From: an uncultured Alphaproteobacteria bacterium
GTDB lineage: Bacteria; Pseudomonadota; Alphaproteobacteria; Paracaedibacterales; CAIULA01
DNA length: 64,000 nucleotides
Direction of reading: 5' to 3'
NCBI GenBank assembly: GCA_903899945.1
Contig: CAIULA010000013.1
Span: 54,486-118,485, forward strand
In this document: positions 1-7,863 of the stretch, piece after piece
How positions within the stretch are numbered: the first letter of the stretch is position 1
How the letters are laid out: each line of letters starts with the position of its first letter
Position numbers and translations under genes: made by a program
Notes under the pieces: model-generated
What the model was told of the DNA's origin: nothing
Seen by the model: the letters and a program-made list of their open reading frames with translations, nothing else
The model's database searches: none

Positions 1-30
1 CGTCCCGGGGAGCCAATTTTTCTTGAATAA
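1..30 (+). CDS. Possible 3' end of a gene entering from the left
   Basis: The first ten codons of frame 1 read RPGEPIFLE followed by TAA, and tatB starts 81 bases later. This could be the C-terminus of an upstream gene, but nine residues are too few to identify it and the other two frames are also open for a short distance. Confidence 0.2.
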   Translation, partial: RPGEPIFLE

Positions 31-111
31 ATCTTTTTTACATCACCGTAGTAAAAAACTACAGATTTTGATCCGATGGGCTGATTAGAATCAACTTTTA
101 AAAGTCAGAAA

Positions 112-414
112 ATGCTGGATATAGGTTGGAGCGAATATTTATTTATTGCCGTCTTGGCGCTTGTGTTATTAGGCCCAAAAGAGCTTCCGATTGTTCTTAG
201 AACGATTGGTCGCTTTGTGGCAAAAGCCAAAGAAGTAAGCAGCTCTTTACAAGAACAATTTTATAATCTAGAACAAGAACATTCGCTAAAAGAAGACTAT
301 TTCCATACAAAGTCTCAAGAAACATCTGATCACGTCTACCCCTTTCCTTACCAATTCTCTAGCTCACACATACCGGTAAAGGCACCAAAAGCTTACCCAT
401 TACCTTGGATGTAA
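112..414 (+). CDS. tatB: Sec-independent (twin-arginine) translocase subunit TatB-like
   Basis: This 100-residue protein has the TatA/TatB layout: one N-terminal membrane helix (about residues 7-21), a Gly-Pro hinge at 21-22, an amphipathic helix (about 24-55) and a polar tail. The start MLDIGWSEYL and the LGPKELP hinge favour TatB over TatA. TatB takes part in recognising folded twin-arginine substrates at the inner membrane. In alphaproteobacteria tatA and tatC usually adjoin it, but no tatC follows here and anything upstream lies outside the window. A dual-function TatA/B cannot be excluded. Confidence 0.8.
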   Translation: MLDIGWSEYLFIAVLALVLLGPKELPIVLRTIGRFVAKAKEVSSSLQEQFYNLEQEHSLKEDYFHTKSQETSDHVYPFPYQFSSSHIPVKAPKAYPLPWM

Positions 415-514
415 GCATAAGAAGAATTACTGAAATATCATTTTTGCTACCTAAACCACTATTGACTTAATCTTCGATTTAGTCATTATTGGCCCGTATA
501 AAGGGAGAACTCAT

Positions 515-1417
515 TTGAAAAAAAAGCTTGTTATTACGTTTTGTGTAATGCTTTTTATTTTTATTGCCTGCAAAACTTTAAAAAACGACCTTTTTTCTCA
601 AGAAGGTCAGAACTATATGGGAATTCCTGAGTTTGGAATACGAGCGGACTTAAAGATCCTAGATCAATTTCCTGTCATTCCTCCTGCGCTTAGTAAAACG
701 GGAAAATGTTTTTTAACATTTAACAAAATGGGATTCGACATAAATTCCACAAATCTTAGCTGGGTTGCAGAGGAATTTATTAATTTTTGTCAAAAACATC
801 CAGGCGAGTATGTATTAGATGTAGGAGCAGGATATGGTTTTTTATCCCGCCACGTTCTTTCAAAAGGGATGTTCGTTATTTCTAATGATATTGAAATACA
901 ACACTTACTTTATAGTCGAAAAAGAGTGAAGGATCCTGATCAAATTTCAAGGCTGTTTCTCAATACAAATCCATTTCCCTATCTTGATATCCCGAAAAAC
1001 TCTTTACGAGCCGTTATTTTGCATAGAATTTTGCATTTCTTGCCAGGCGAAGAAATTGATCTAGGCCTTGAAAACGTAAAGCATTGGTTAAAAAAAGGCG
1101 GCAAAATCTATATTATGGTCATGTCCTCTGAACATGTGGGATATTGCCAGAAAATTCTTCCTGCATTTGAAGAAAGAAAGAAAAATGGAGACCCATGGCC
1201 AGGGATGTATTTAGATGTTCCAAAATATTTACCAACACAAGCCTATAATTTACCCAGTCAATTACACATTATGGATCAAGAAGTCCTGAGAAATGCTTTA
1301 GAACGTCATGGTTATGAAATTGAAAGAATAGGCTACGTTTCCATGCACGGATTTGGAACTGAAACCGCGAGAGATGGCAAAGAGGCTATAGGCATAATTG
1401 GAATTAAGAAAAACTAA
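515..1417 (+). CDS. Class I SAM-dependent methyltransferase with an N-terminal export or lipoprotein-like segment
   Basis: The start is TTG, chosen because AAGGGAG lies 7 bases upstream. Residues 4-18 are hydrophobic and end in FIAC (Cys19), a near-lipobox, so the protein may be membrane anchored or exported. The methyltransferase core follows: motif I VLDVGAGYGF at 100-109 and an acidic loop SNDIE at 123-127, which normally contacts the SAM ribose. It is 300 residues long and lies alone between tatB and the convergent lysE gene. The substrate is unknown. A methyltransferase outside the cytosol would lack SAM, so the N-terminus may instead be an anchor with the domain inside. Confidence 0.65.
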   Translation: MKKKLVITFCVMLFIFIACKTLKNDLFSQEGQNYMGIPEFGIRADLKILDQFPVIPPALSKTGKCFLTFNKMGFDINSTNLSWVAEEFINFCQKHPGEYVLDVGAGYGFLSRHVLSKGMFVISNDIEIQHLLYSRKRVKDPDQISRLFLNTNPFPYLDIPKNSLRAVILHRILHFLPGEEIDLGLENVKHWLKKGGKIYIMVMSSEHVGYCQKILPAFEERKKNGDPWPGMYLDVPKYLPTQAYNLPSQLHIMDQEVLRNALERHGYEIERIGYVSMHGFGTETARDGKEAIGIIGIKKN

Positions 1418-1449
1418 GTTCTGGTATTTATTGCACCATGAAAAAAGGC

Positions 1450-2067
1450 TTATGACAGAAACAAACTGATCGAAAAAGCAATGAGAATAAGCCCTGTCCC
1501 TCTTTCAAGCCAATGGCGATAATCTTGAAATTTGCTTACAAATCTGTTGTCTGTAAAGAAAATTGCGACAATAGTAAACCAGCATAAAGACAAAACACCA
1601 ATCCAGCCTCCGTAAACCAGTTTGTGATAGAGAGGCGTTTCAACCGACACAACAACAGAAAATAGTGCAAATACAAAGATAAAAGCTTTTGGATTGGAGA
1701 GCGTTGCTAAAAACCCATCATAAAAAGCCCGCAATCGATTCGTCTTCTTGTATACAAACTCAAAATCATTCTCAACTCTAGGCTTACTTAAAATGCCCCT
1801 AATGCCTAGCCAAAATAAATAAATGGCTCCGGTCAATTGAATCACGCCAAAAGCTCTTGGAGAATTTGTAATCAGCAAACCAATACCCAGTAAATTTAAC
1901 GCTACATGAGTCATATCTCCCAAAGCGTTACCAAGCGCAGTTGCAATTCCGGCCTCCCTACCATAAGTTAAGCTATTTTTGACAACCACGGCAAAGCCCG
2001 GACCCGGACTCATAATAGCCAGTCCAGCAATCGTTGTGACACTCAGCCACTCATTAAAGAGTATCAT
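1450..2067 (-). CDS. LysE/RhtB family amino-acid exporter
   Basis: This 205-residue polytopic inner-membrane protein carries the LysE-family signature SPGPGF at residues 20-25, a conserved GNALGD stretch near 46-51 and about six hydrophobic segments. The family exports lysine, arginine, threonine or homoserine lactones; the substrate here cannot be read from sequence. It is the last gene of the DUF177-dapF-lysE unit and overlaps the end of dapF by 14 bases. The pairing with a diaminopimelate/lysine-pathway gene makes a basic amino acid a reasonable guess. Confidence 0.85.
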   Translation of the reverse strand: MILFNEWLSVTTIAGLAIMSPGPGFAVVVKNSLTYGREAGIATALGNALGDMTHVALNLLGIGLLITNSPRAFGVIQLTGAIYLFWLGIRGILSKPRVENDFEFVYKKTNRLRAFYDGFLATLSNPKAFIFVFALFSVVVSVETPLYHKLVYGGWIGVLSLCWFTIVAIFFTDNRFVSKFQDYRHWLERGTGLILIAFSISLFLS

Positions 2068-3190
2068 CGGTTATTCTATCCCCGTTTTTAAGGTGAGAAG
2101 GACGATCTAACAAAAGAAGATTATTATTTTCATCTAAATATCCAAGAAGCGTGAAAGAATCTGGATCATCTTCAGATAAGACTCCAGCGATCGCCTTTCC
2201 CACAAGCTGAATAACCTCATAGGTTAATGCCAACGCAGCAGTCGTTTTGCGCCTACCCAACTCACCAAAGTCAGCAAAAATCTCATAACTTTCTTTATCT
2301 CCCGTCGGAGAATACTGCACTAAAACAATAGTACCAGCGTAAACCTCACCTAGCGGTTGAAGCACATTTATTGCCCCTACCCTATCTGAGTTTATTTCGA
2401 TTTGGCCCTTATAAATAACTTTTGCTTCCCCTGTCATAACAAGATCAGAATTATCAAAATCAATCTCAAGAATTCCACCATCTTGGTGAACATTGACTTT
2501 CCCGGAAACAAGCCCTCGAACCCTCGCTGCAACTACGGCTGCACAGGCTCCGGACCCGCAAGCGGGCGTCAACCCTGAGCCTCTTTCCCACACTTTTAAA
2601 GCAAGGTTCTCTTCATCAAAAATTTTCGCAAAACCAACATTCATTCTCTCTGGGAACTGAGCATCATGCTCATGAAGATGACCTTCTAATAATGGTCCCA
2701 AAGTTGCAACATACCCGATATCATCGACGAAACAAACCAAATGAGGGTTACCTAAATCTACAAAAACGGGAGCAGGATCTGAAATTCGTTGATATTCCTG
2801 CAAATTAATCTCTGCATTCCATTCAGGAGACGGCATTTTTACAGCTATTTGATTATCTGCAACCTTTTTGCACTGCAAATAACCACCGGCAGTATGCAAA
2901 TAGACTTCTTCTGCTACAGTTTGGTTCATTAGAATTTCGGCAACGCACCTGGTGCCGTTACCGCAAGCCTCAGCTTCAGAACCATCAGCGTTAAAAAAAC
3001 GAACCATAAACTCTTTTGGGTCAGGAGTATCTTCTACAAAGATCACCTGATCGCAGCCAATTCCCTCTCGGCGATCACTTAGAAAAAAACTTAAAGCACC
3101 TAGGTCAATCCCCTCTTCCACTGAATGCAAAATAACAAAATCATTGCCAAGCGCTGAAGCTTTTATAAAAGAAAGGATTGTATTTTTCAC
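2054..3190 (-). CDS. dapF: Diaminopimelate epimerase fused to a C-terminal CsaA-like tRNA-binding domain
   Basis: Residues 1 to about 268 are a complete diaminopimelate epimerase, which interconverts LL- and meso-diaminopimelate for lysine and peptidoglycan. Both catalytic cysteines are present: ACGNGTR (Cys76) and ACGSGACA (Cys211). Standalone DapF is about 275 residues, whereas this one has 378. Residues 280-375 resemble the CsaA/EMAP-type OB fold: AGTIVLVQ, then a FADFGELGRRKTTAA segment (family pattern IDFGE-x-G-x-KxSSAQ), then LVGKAIAGVL, LLGYLDENNNLLLL and a final LKNGDRI. The reading frame is unbroken. The gene overlaps DUF177 by 4 bases and lysE by 14. The fusion call comes from by-eye alignment. 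Confidence 0.85.
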   Translation of the reverse strand: MKNTILSFIKASALGNDFVILHSVEEGIDLGALSFFLSDRREGIGCDQVIFVEDTPDPKEFMVRFFNADGSEAEACGNGTRCVAEILMNQTVAEEVYLHTAGGYLQCKKVADNQIAVKMPSPEWNAEINLQEYQRISDPAPVFVDLGNPHLVCFVDDIGYVATLGPLLEGHLHEHDAQFPERMNVGFAKIFDEENLALKVWERGSGLTPACGSGACAAVVAARVRGLVSGKVNVHQDGGILEIDFDNSDLVMTGEAKVIYKGQIEINSDRVGAINVLQPLGEVYAGTIVLVQYSPTGDKESYEIFADFGELGRRKTTAALALTYEVIQLVGKAIAGVLSEDDPDSFTLLGYLDENNNLLLLDRPSHLKNGDRITDDTL

Positions 3191-3702
3191 GATTTTAATT
3201 TCTCTAAGATAGCAAAAGGATTTTTCCTATCTTGAAATTGCTCAAGGACTTTGCTTGCATCGCTATCAGGAGCTCTTGGATAAGGATTCAAAGACAAAGA
3301 TAGATACTGAGCCGTTATCTCTCCCAAATCAATTTCATCAAAAGTGCTGTATTCAAAATCATCGTCTAATTCTGGATCCAAAGGATCCAATTCTTCATAT
3401 TTTTTATCAACGACTTGAAGGTCAATATCAACATCGATCACTTCACGGACCGGAGCAAGAGTTACAACGCAACTTTGCACAACCACAGCATGCAATTTAC
3501 CGCTAAGGTTATATCCTCCTCGACTGGTTTTCACAGGATCGATATCATAGCGAGCCTCAAGAGATTCGATCTCTATTAAATTAAATCGCTTAGCAAGAGC
3601 CTTACACTCTTCTTTTAAAGCCGTCACAATGTAGTATGCTTTATCGCTGTGGATACGTTCCAGATTGACGACCCGCATTAGTTCCGTATTATTATTTTCC
3701 AT
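3187..3702 (-). CDS. DUF177/YceD family protein (large-subunit rRNA accumulation)
   Basis: This 171-residue acidic protein matches the YceD/DUF177 family: a central CVVTLAPV segment followed by alternating strands (VIDVDIDLQVV), a long Asp/Glu-rich stretch, and a conserved end LNPYPRAPD...NPFAILEKLK. YceD homologues are linked to accumulation of 23S rRNA. It is the first gene of the dapF-lysE operon and is divergent from bamE, an arrangement common in alphaproteobacteria. Confidence 0.8.
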   Translation of the reverse strand: MENNNTELMRVVNLERIHSDKAYYIVTALKEECKALAKRFNLIEIESLEARYDIDPVKTSRGGYNLSGKLHAVVVQSCVVTLAPVREVIDVDIDLQVVDKKYEELDPLDPELDDDFEYSTFDEIDLGEITAQYLSLSLNPYPRAPDSDASKVLEQFQDRKNPFAILEKLKS

Positions 3703-3815
3703 GGATACTCGACCCTCTCACTTTCTTAAGTTTTGAGTATTTTCTTGCAAAGAGTTGACATCTTCTTAAAGTAATGCGAAATCTAGAAAAATGTAAGGAA
3801 TAAATATCTGATTTT

Positions 3816-4280
3816 ATGATGGTTCGTTTTTCTCTTTTTCTAAATCTCTTTCTGATTAGTTTTCTGCTTGTGGGATGTTATCCAACCATAGACAGCAGAG
3901 GGTATAATCCTGAGACTATGGACGTAAAAAAAATCCAAATTGGCGTTGATACGATGCAGACTATCCAAGAACGTTTTGGCAGCCCATCTACATCTTCTGC
4001 TTTTGGTGATGAAAACAAAGGGCATAACTGGTATTACATCTCTAAAAGAACATCGACAACTTCGTTTTACAGACCCGAAACACTCGAACAACAAACGATA
4101 GTTCTTAGATTTGATGCACAAGGGATTGTAAGAGATGTTTCAAAATATGAAGGTGAGCACCCTGTTATTCCAATCGACAGAAAAACAGAAACCACAGGTT
4201 ACGAAACTTCAATCATGCGCGATATTTTCGGTAACTTTGGACGATACAGCTCACAATCAAAAAATAAACCTGGACCCTAA
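3816..4280 (+). CDS. bamE: Outer-membrane assembly lipoprotein BamE (SmpA/OmlA)
   Basis: The protein begins with a lipoprotein signal whose lipobox is LLVGC (Cys21), so it should be processed by signal peptidase II and anchored in the outer membrane. The mature part has the BamE features: a conserved NPE near the start, QIGVDTMQTIQERFGSPS (a tilted helix before the sheet), and WYYISKR. BamE is an accessory subunit of the beta-barrel assembly machine. The start may be either of two adjacent ATG codons. holC follows after 9 bases. Confidence 0.88.
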   Translation: MMVRFSLFLNLFLISFLLVGCYPTIDSRGYNPETMDVKKIQIGVDTMQTIQERFGSPSTSSAFGDENKGHNWYYISKRTSTTSFYRPETLEQQTIVLRFDAQGIVRDVSKYEGEHPVIPIDRKTETTGYETSIMRDIFGNFGRYSSQSKNKPGP

Positions 4281-4289
4281 GGCCTATAC

Positions 4290-4751
4290 ATGGAAGTTGC
4301 CTTTTATCAGCTAACAACCACACCTCTTGAAAAGATGCTCCCTAAGCTTCTTGAGAAAGCCTATGCATCGAATCAAAGAGCAGTGGTTTTGGTTGATAGC
4401 CAAGAACGTCTTGAGCTGCTTAATTCTGTTTTCTGGACTTACTCAACGAATGCTTTTTTGCCACACGGGTCAGCTGCTGATGCTCCTGAAACTCATAGCC
4501 ATCAACCCATTTGGTTAACGACAAAAGTTGAAAATCCCAATGAAGCCAGCTTGATTATTTCAACCTCCGGTGCGCTTATAGAGCCATCAAGTGGCTTTAA
4601 TCGTTGTCTAGATGTATTTGATGGAAATATCCCGGACTTTCTAACGGCAGCCGATAATCGTCTCAGGCATTATCAAAGCTTAGGAGTTGCCTGCGTTTAT
4701 TGGCGTCAAAATATGCAAGGTGGCTGGGAAGATATTTCGAAGGCTATTTAA
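4290..4751 (+). CDS. holC: DNA polymerase III chi subunit
   Basis: At 153 residues this matches HolC in length and pattern: an N-terminal FYQLTTTPLEKMLPKLLEKAY helix, a VVLVDS strand, a WTYSTNAFLPHG segment (the family's LW-x4-FlPHg) and the QPIWLTT strand. Chi links the clamp loader to single-stranded-DNA-binding protein during replication. It lies directly behind bamE, probably co-transcribed, and in front of ssrA. Confidence 0.85.
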   Translation: MEVAFYQLTTTPLEKMLPKLLEKAYASNQRAVVLVDSQERLELLNSVFWTYSTNAFLPHGSAADAPETHSHQPIWLTTKVENPNEASLIISTSGALIEPSSGFNRCLDVFDGNIPDFLTAADNRLRHYQSLGVACVYWRQNMQGGWEDISKAI

Positions 4752-4792
4752 GCACATTCCTTTCAGCTCATTCGTCGGATGTTTGAAACTTC

Positions 4793-4820
4793 TTGATTTC
4801 CCTTCAAAAAGGTTTATTTT
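4793..4820 (+). promoter_or_regulatory. Possible ssrA promoter
   Basis: TTGATT (4793-4798) and TATTTT (4815-4820) are separated by 16 bases in an A+T-rich stretch just ahead of the mature tmRNA acceptor piece. The match to a sigma-70 promoter is moderate and the start site is not known. Confidence 0.35.
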
Positions 4821-4832
4821 ATTATTGTTAGC

Positions 4833-5178
4833 CTCGGCTGACTATGGCGATAAACGGTATATGTAATAAGCGTTGCGGACCCGGGGGCGGTACCCGGCGC
4901 CTCCACCATTAAAATTTATTAAAGTTATGGGGGTGAAACAGGATCGACGCGCGTACTAAAGATGTATTTTTCGCTCGGCATTGTACCACCGTTATCGGGC
5001 TGTTATAATAAGTGCTACATTTTTAAGCACAGGGGTAGCTACACGTAGACGTCGTCGTCGTGTTGCTGCGTCAAACCGTAATTGGAATTTAGCAGCTGCT
5101 AACTCCAATCGTTTTGTTGCAGCTCAAGCCGCTTAAGAGTCAGTGTTAACTGACTTGAGAGTATTTTGACTACCGCGG
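4833..5178 (+). ncRNA. ssrA: Transfer-messenger RNA, circularly permuted two-piece form
   Basis: The acceptor piece comes first and ends in CCA at 4906-4908. Its T-arm is CCGGG/CCCGG (4881-4885 with 4893-4897). A 20-base spacer (4909-4928) is removed, and the coding piece begins GGGGGTG at 4929. GGGGGTG pairs with CGCCTCC (4898-4904) to form a 7-bp acceptor stem with discriminator A. The conserved alphaproteobacterial stretches ACAGGATCGACG and GTACCACCGTTATCGGGC are present. A resume codon about 85 bases into the coding piece would be GCT at 5014, which opens a frame of 40 codons ending in TAA at 5134-5136. tmRNA rescues stalled ribosomes. The outer ends of both pieces are approximate. Confidence 0.93.
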
Positions 5179-5180
5179 TC

Positions 5181-5215
5181 GGGGGCAACCGGGCAACAGA
5201 ATGCCCCCACTTTTT
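5181..5215 (+). terminator. Rho-independent terminator of ssrA
   Basis: GGGGGC (5181-5186) pairs with GCCCCC (5203-5208) and is followed by AC and five T residues. This fits an intrinsic terminator for the tmRNA precursor, although part of the stem may also belong to the mature 3' domain. Confidence 0.65.
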
Positions 5216-5249
5216 AAAAGTGTCAAACGCCAATAGAAGGTTTAAACCA

Positions 5250-5756
5250 GTGAGTAAAAAAAGTTATATAGATTATGAGCAGCTTGTACAAAAGGCACTG
5301 CGTACGGTTGTCAGAGAGTCCCTATTATTTGCAACCAAAAAAGGGCTTCCTGGAAATCATCATTTCTACATTGCCTTTGCTACTGATCATCCTGGCGTTG
5401 ATTTACCTGATTATTTAAAAGAGCAATATACCGATGAGATCACCATTGTTCTGCAACATGAATTCTGGGATCTGGTCGTTGAAGAAGATCGTTTTGCAGT
5501 AACGCTGTGTTTCAATGACATTCACGAACGTCTTCTTATCCCCTTTGATGCAATCATTAGTTTTGTGGATCCAACTGTTAAATTTGGTCTTCAGTTCACA
5601 CCGAACCTGGAAGAGAAAATTGAGAAACCTAAAAAGGCTCCTGTAAAATTATCAGAGATCTCAGAAAAATCCGTTGATATTGCTGATTTTGAATCAGAGC
5701 CAGCAGAGTCTGGATCAAATGTTGTTACGTTGGATACATTCCGTAAAAAGCCATAA
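5250..5756 (+). CDS. sspB: ClpXP adaptor SspB, alphaproteobacterial type
   Basis: The start is GTG at 5250, with AGAAGG 9 bases upstream; the longer open frame reaches back into the tmRNA gene and is not used. The 168-residue protein has the SspB substrate-binding fold, including LPGNHHFYIAF, LPDYLKEQY and FWDLVVEEDRFAVTLCF, then a flexible linker and a C-terminal VVTLDTFRKK motif that fits the ClpX-docking tail of alphaproteobacterial SspB. SspB delivers ssrA-tagged proteins to ClpXP. Its position directly behind ssrA puts the tag and its reader side by side. Confidence 0.9.
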   Translation: MSKKSYIDYEQLVQKALRTVVRESLLFATKKGLPGNHHFYIAFATDHPGVDLPDYLKEQYTDEITIVLQHEFWDLVVEEDRFAVTLCFNDIHERLLIPFDAIISFVDPTVKFGLQFTPNLEEKIEKPKKAPVKLSEISEKSVDIADFESEPAESGSNVVTLDTFRKKP

Positions 5757-5759
5757 CCC

Positions 5760-6389
5760 TTGGATAACTGGAAAAGTCTGAAAGCAGAATGTAAATTAGG
5801 AAATGCGCAGCTTATGGCTGTTAGCAAGGGACAGCCTACTGAAAGAATCCTACCTCTTTTAAAAGCCGGCCAAATCCTTTTTGGTGAAAATCGAGTCCAA
5901 GAAGGGTTCCACAAATGGCCTAGTCTTAAACAAGATTATCCAGAGATTAAGCTCCACCTTATTGGGCCTTTGCAAACGAACAAGGTTGAGAAAGCAATTC
6001 GCTTATTTGATTGCATCCAAAGCGTAGATCGAATTCATTTAGCACAAACATTAAAACAAGAAATGTCTAGGCTGAATATAAACATACCATTAATGATTCA
6101 ACTTAATCTTGGTGATGAACCCCAAAAAAGTGGTGTATCTCTATCAAAGGCTGACGACTTTATAAGCCATTGCAAATATGAATTAAAGCTTCTTATCATT
6201 GGATTAATGGGGATCCCTCCTTTTGAAGAGAATCCTGTTCCTTATTTTAAGGACTTAGTAACCTTAGCGAATCGGCATGATTTACCGGAAAGAAGTATAG
6301 GAATGAGCCTTGATTACAAAGAAGCAATCCAGTGCGGAAGTACACTTGTTCGAATAGGAACGGCTCTTTTTGGTTCTCGATTACAGTAG
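5760..6389 (+). CDS. YggS/PLPBP family pyridoxal-phosphate homeostasis protein
   Basis: This 209-residue protein has the YggS signature AVSKGQP (PLP lysine at Lys23), then FGENRVQEG, LHLIGPLQTNK, IQSVDR and a C-terminal SIGMSLDYKEAIQCGSTLVRIGTALFG. YggS proteins bind PLP without known catalysis and buffer vitamin B6. The start is TTG, three bases after the sspB stop. The N-terminus before the PLP lysine is about 12 residues shorter than usual, and no better start is visible. Confidence 0.88.
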   Translation: MDNWKSLKAECKLGNAQLMAVSKGQPTERILPLLKAGQILFGENRVQEGFHKWPSLKQDYPEIKLHLIGPLQTNKVEKAIRLFDCIQSVDRIHLAQTLKQEMSRLNINIPLMIQLNLGDEPQKSGVSLSKADDFISHCKYELKLLIIGLMGIPPFEENPVPYFKDLVTLANRHDLPERSIGMSLDYKEAIQCGSTLVRIGTALFGSRLQ

Positions 6390-6397
6390 GTCCAGAA

Positions 6398-7147
6398 ATG
6401 ATTCGAAAGCTTTCAGGTTTTTCTCTTCTAGAAGTAGCCATAGTACTTTGCATTATTGGAATAATATCAGGGATTGGCATACCAGCCCTTAACAATTTTC
6501 TAAAATATCAAAAAATCCGAAAAACAGAAGATCATATAGAGCAAATCGTTCAGTCCTTAGCCAGTTATGTTTTAACAAACAATCGTCTTCCCTGCCCAGC
6601 TAAACCTGCGTCCTCTGGTGCAGAAAACGGGATTTCTGAAGAAAACTGTCTTTTTTCAGATACATTTATTGGCCTTGTTCCCTATCGAACCTTAGGAATC
6701 CCTGAAAAAATTGCAAAAGATGGTTACCATAATTGGATCACATATGCAGTCAATCTACCGCTTACAAATTCAGAAATAAAATCTTTAAATGCTGTTTTTG
6801 ATTCAGACCCCAGAGACACAGTTTTTTGCGAAATAGCAAAGAATCACAACGACTTAAAAGTCGTAAACGCTGAGAAACAGTCCGTTTTAGATCCAGAAAA
6901 CTCTACCGATTTAATTGCAGTTGTTCTTATCAGCCATGGTGCAAATGGTGGGGGAGGTTTTGATTTAAAAGGAGAAAGAAAAGAAACAAACAGTCCTGAT
7001 AAGGCACTTAATGCAGATATAACTCCTAATTTTATTGATCGAGGACTTTCTTTAACGAAAGAAGATTTTTTTGATGATACAGTGAAATGGATTACCAGAA
7101 ATAATCTAATGGCACTTTATGGAAAACAACCCTGTAAAAAACGCTGA
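6398..7147 (+). CDS. Type IV pilin-like protein (pseudopilin)
   Basis: ATG at 6398 is preferred because it places the prepilin cleavage motif at the N-terminus: a short basic leader (MIRKLSG), then FSLLEVAIVL with Glu at +5 of the mature protein and a hydrophobic helix. The 249-residue protein has a large C-terminal domain with several cysteines and an ISHGANGGGGFD stretch, like that of minor pseudopilins. It would be processed by prepilin peptidase, a candidate for which lies at 24479-25195. No pilus or type II secretion cluster adjoins it. Confidence 0.75.
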   Translation: MIRKLSGFSLLEVAIVLCIIGIISGIGIPALNNFLKYQKIRKTEDHIEQIVQSLASYVLTNNRLPCPAKPASSGAENGISEENCLFSDTFIGLVPYRTLGIPEKIAKDGYHNWITYAVNLPLTNSEIKSLNAVFDSDPRDTVFCEIAKNHNDLKVVNAEKQSVLDPENSTDLIAVVLISHGANGGGGFDLKGERKETNSPDKALNADITPNFIDRGLSLTKEDFFDDTVKWITRNNLMALYGKQPCKKR

Positions 7148-7718
7148 TCTAAACGCTGAAAAGCAAAAACTTCGCCGCCTGATACAGATTAAACTTCAAA
7201 CGATTGACTGGCCAGAGATCAGCATTCAAGTTTTAAAAAATTTAAAAACTTACCTTCAAAATTCATCTAAAGGAAAACGAATTGCTGGCTACTGGCCAAT
7301 TGAAAACGAAATAAATGTTATCCCTTTTTTAAAAGACTGGCTTTTTGAAGGAGGATCAGTTTGCTTGCCAGTTGTCCAAGAAACAAACCAGCCTTTAAAA
7401 TTCTACATTTGGACATCTGATACAAAAATGGAGACAGGTCATTACCAAATCCAGGTACCTAAGCAAAAAATCAATGCAGTTGTGCCAGATATTGTTTTGA
7501 TTCCTTTAACTGCATTTGATAAGTCTGGTTATCGTCTCGGAAAAGGCGGTGGTTACTATGATAGAACTCTTCAAGAATTGAGAAAGAATGGATCAATTCA
7601 TGCTATAGGCCTTGCTGCGGATGTGCAACTTTTAACTTCGACAACACACTCGCTTTATGACCAACCTTTGGATGTCGTTATTACTGAAAAACAGATTTAT
7701 CGTTTTAACGTCCTTTGA
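7119..7718 (+). CDS. 5-formyltetrahydrofolate cyclo-ligase
   Basis: This 199-residue protein has the N-terminal KQKLRRLIQ helix, AGYWPIENEIN (residues 56-66), PDIVLIPLTAFD and the nucleotide-binding YRLGKGGGYYDRT at 138-150 that define the YgfA/MTHFS family. It converts 5-formyl-THF to 5,10-methenyl-THF using ATP. The start overlaps the pseudopilin by 29 bases in another frame, so the two are probably translationally coupled although functionally unrelated. Confidence 0.9.
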   Translation: MENNPVKNADLNAEKQKLRRLIQIKLQTIDWPEISIQVLKNLKTYLQNSSKGKRIAGYWPIENEINVIPFLKDWLFEGGSVCLPVVQETNQPLKFYIWTSDTKMETGHYQIQVPKQKINAVVPDIVLIPLTAFDKSGYRLGKGGGYYDRTLQELRKNGSIHAIGLAADVQLLTSTTHSLYDQPLDVVITEKQIYRFNVL

Positions 7719-7863
7719 GTAATATTTTTATCTTCCTATCAAGTTCAATTCAAAGATAAATTTTGAAAAAAACTTCTGGCCTTTTATTGCGTTTTTAAAT
7801 AAGAATAACAACTATACAAATAAATCATTTCAAACCTATACCCAACTTTATAGTTTATATTTT

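Noticed and set aside
4881..4897. Non-standard T loop of the tmRNA as an anomaly
   Set aside because: The loop differs from TTCRANY, but alphaproteobacterial two-piece tmRNAs often have such T loops, so it is not special.
5166..5249. Extended sspB N-terminus starting with TTG inside the tmRNA region
   Set aside because: It overlaps the ssrA 3' part and terminator, while GTG 5250 has a good ribosome site and gives the normal SspB start.
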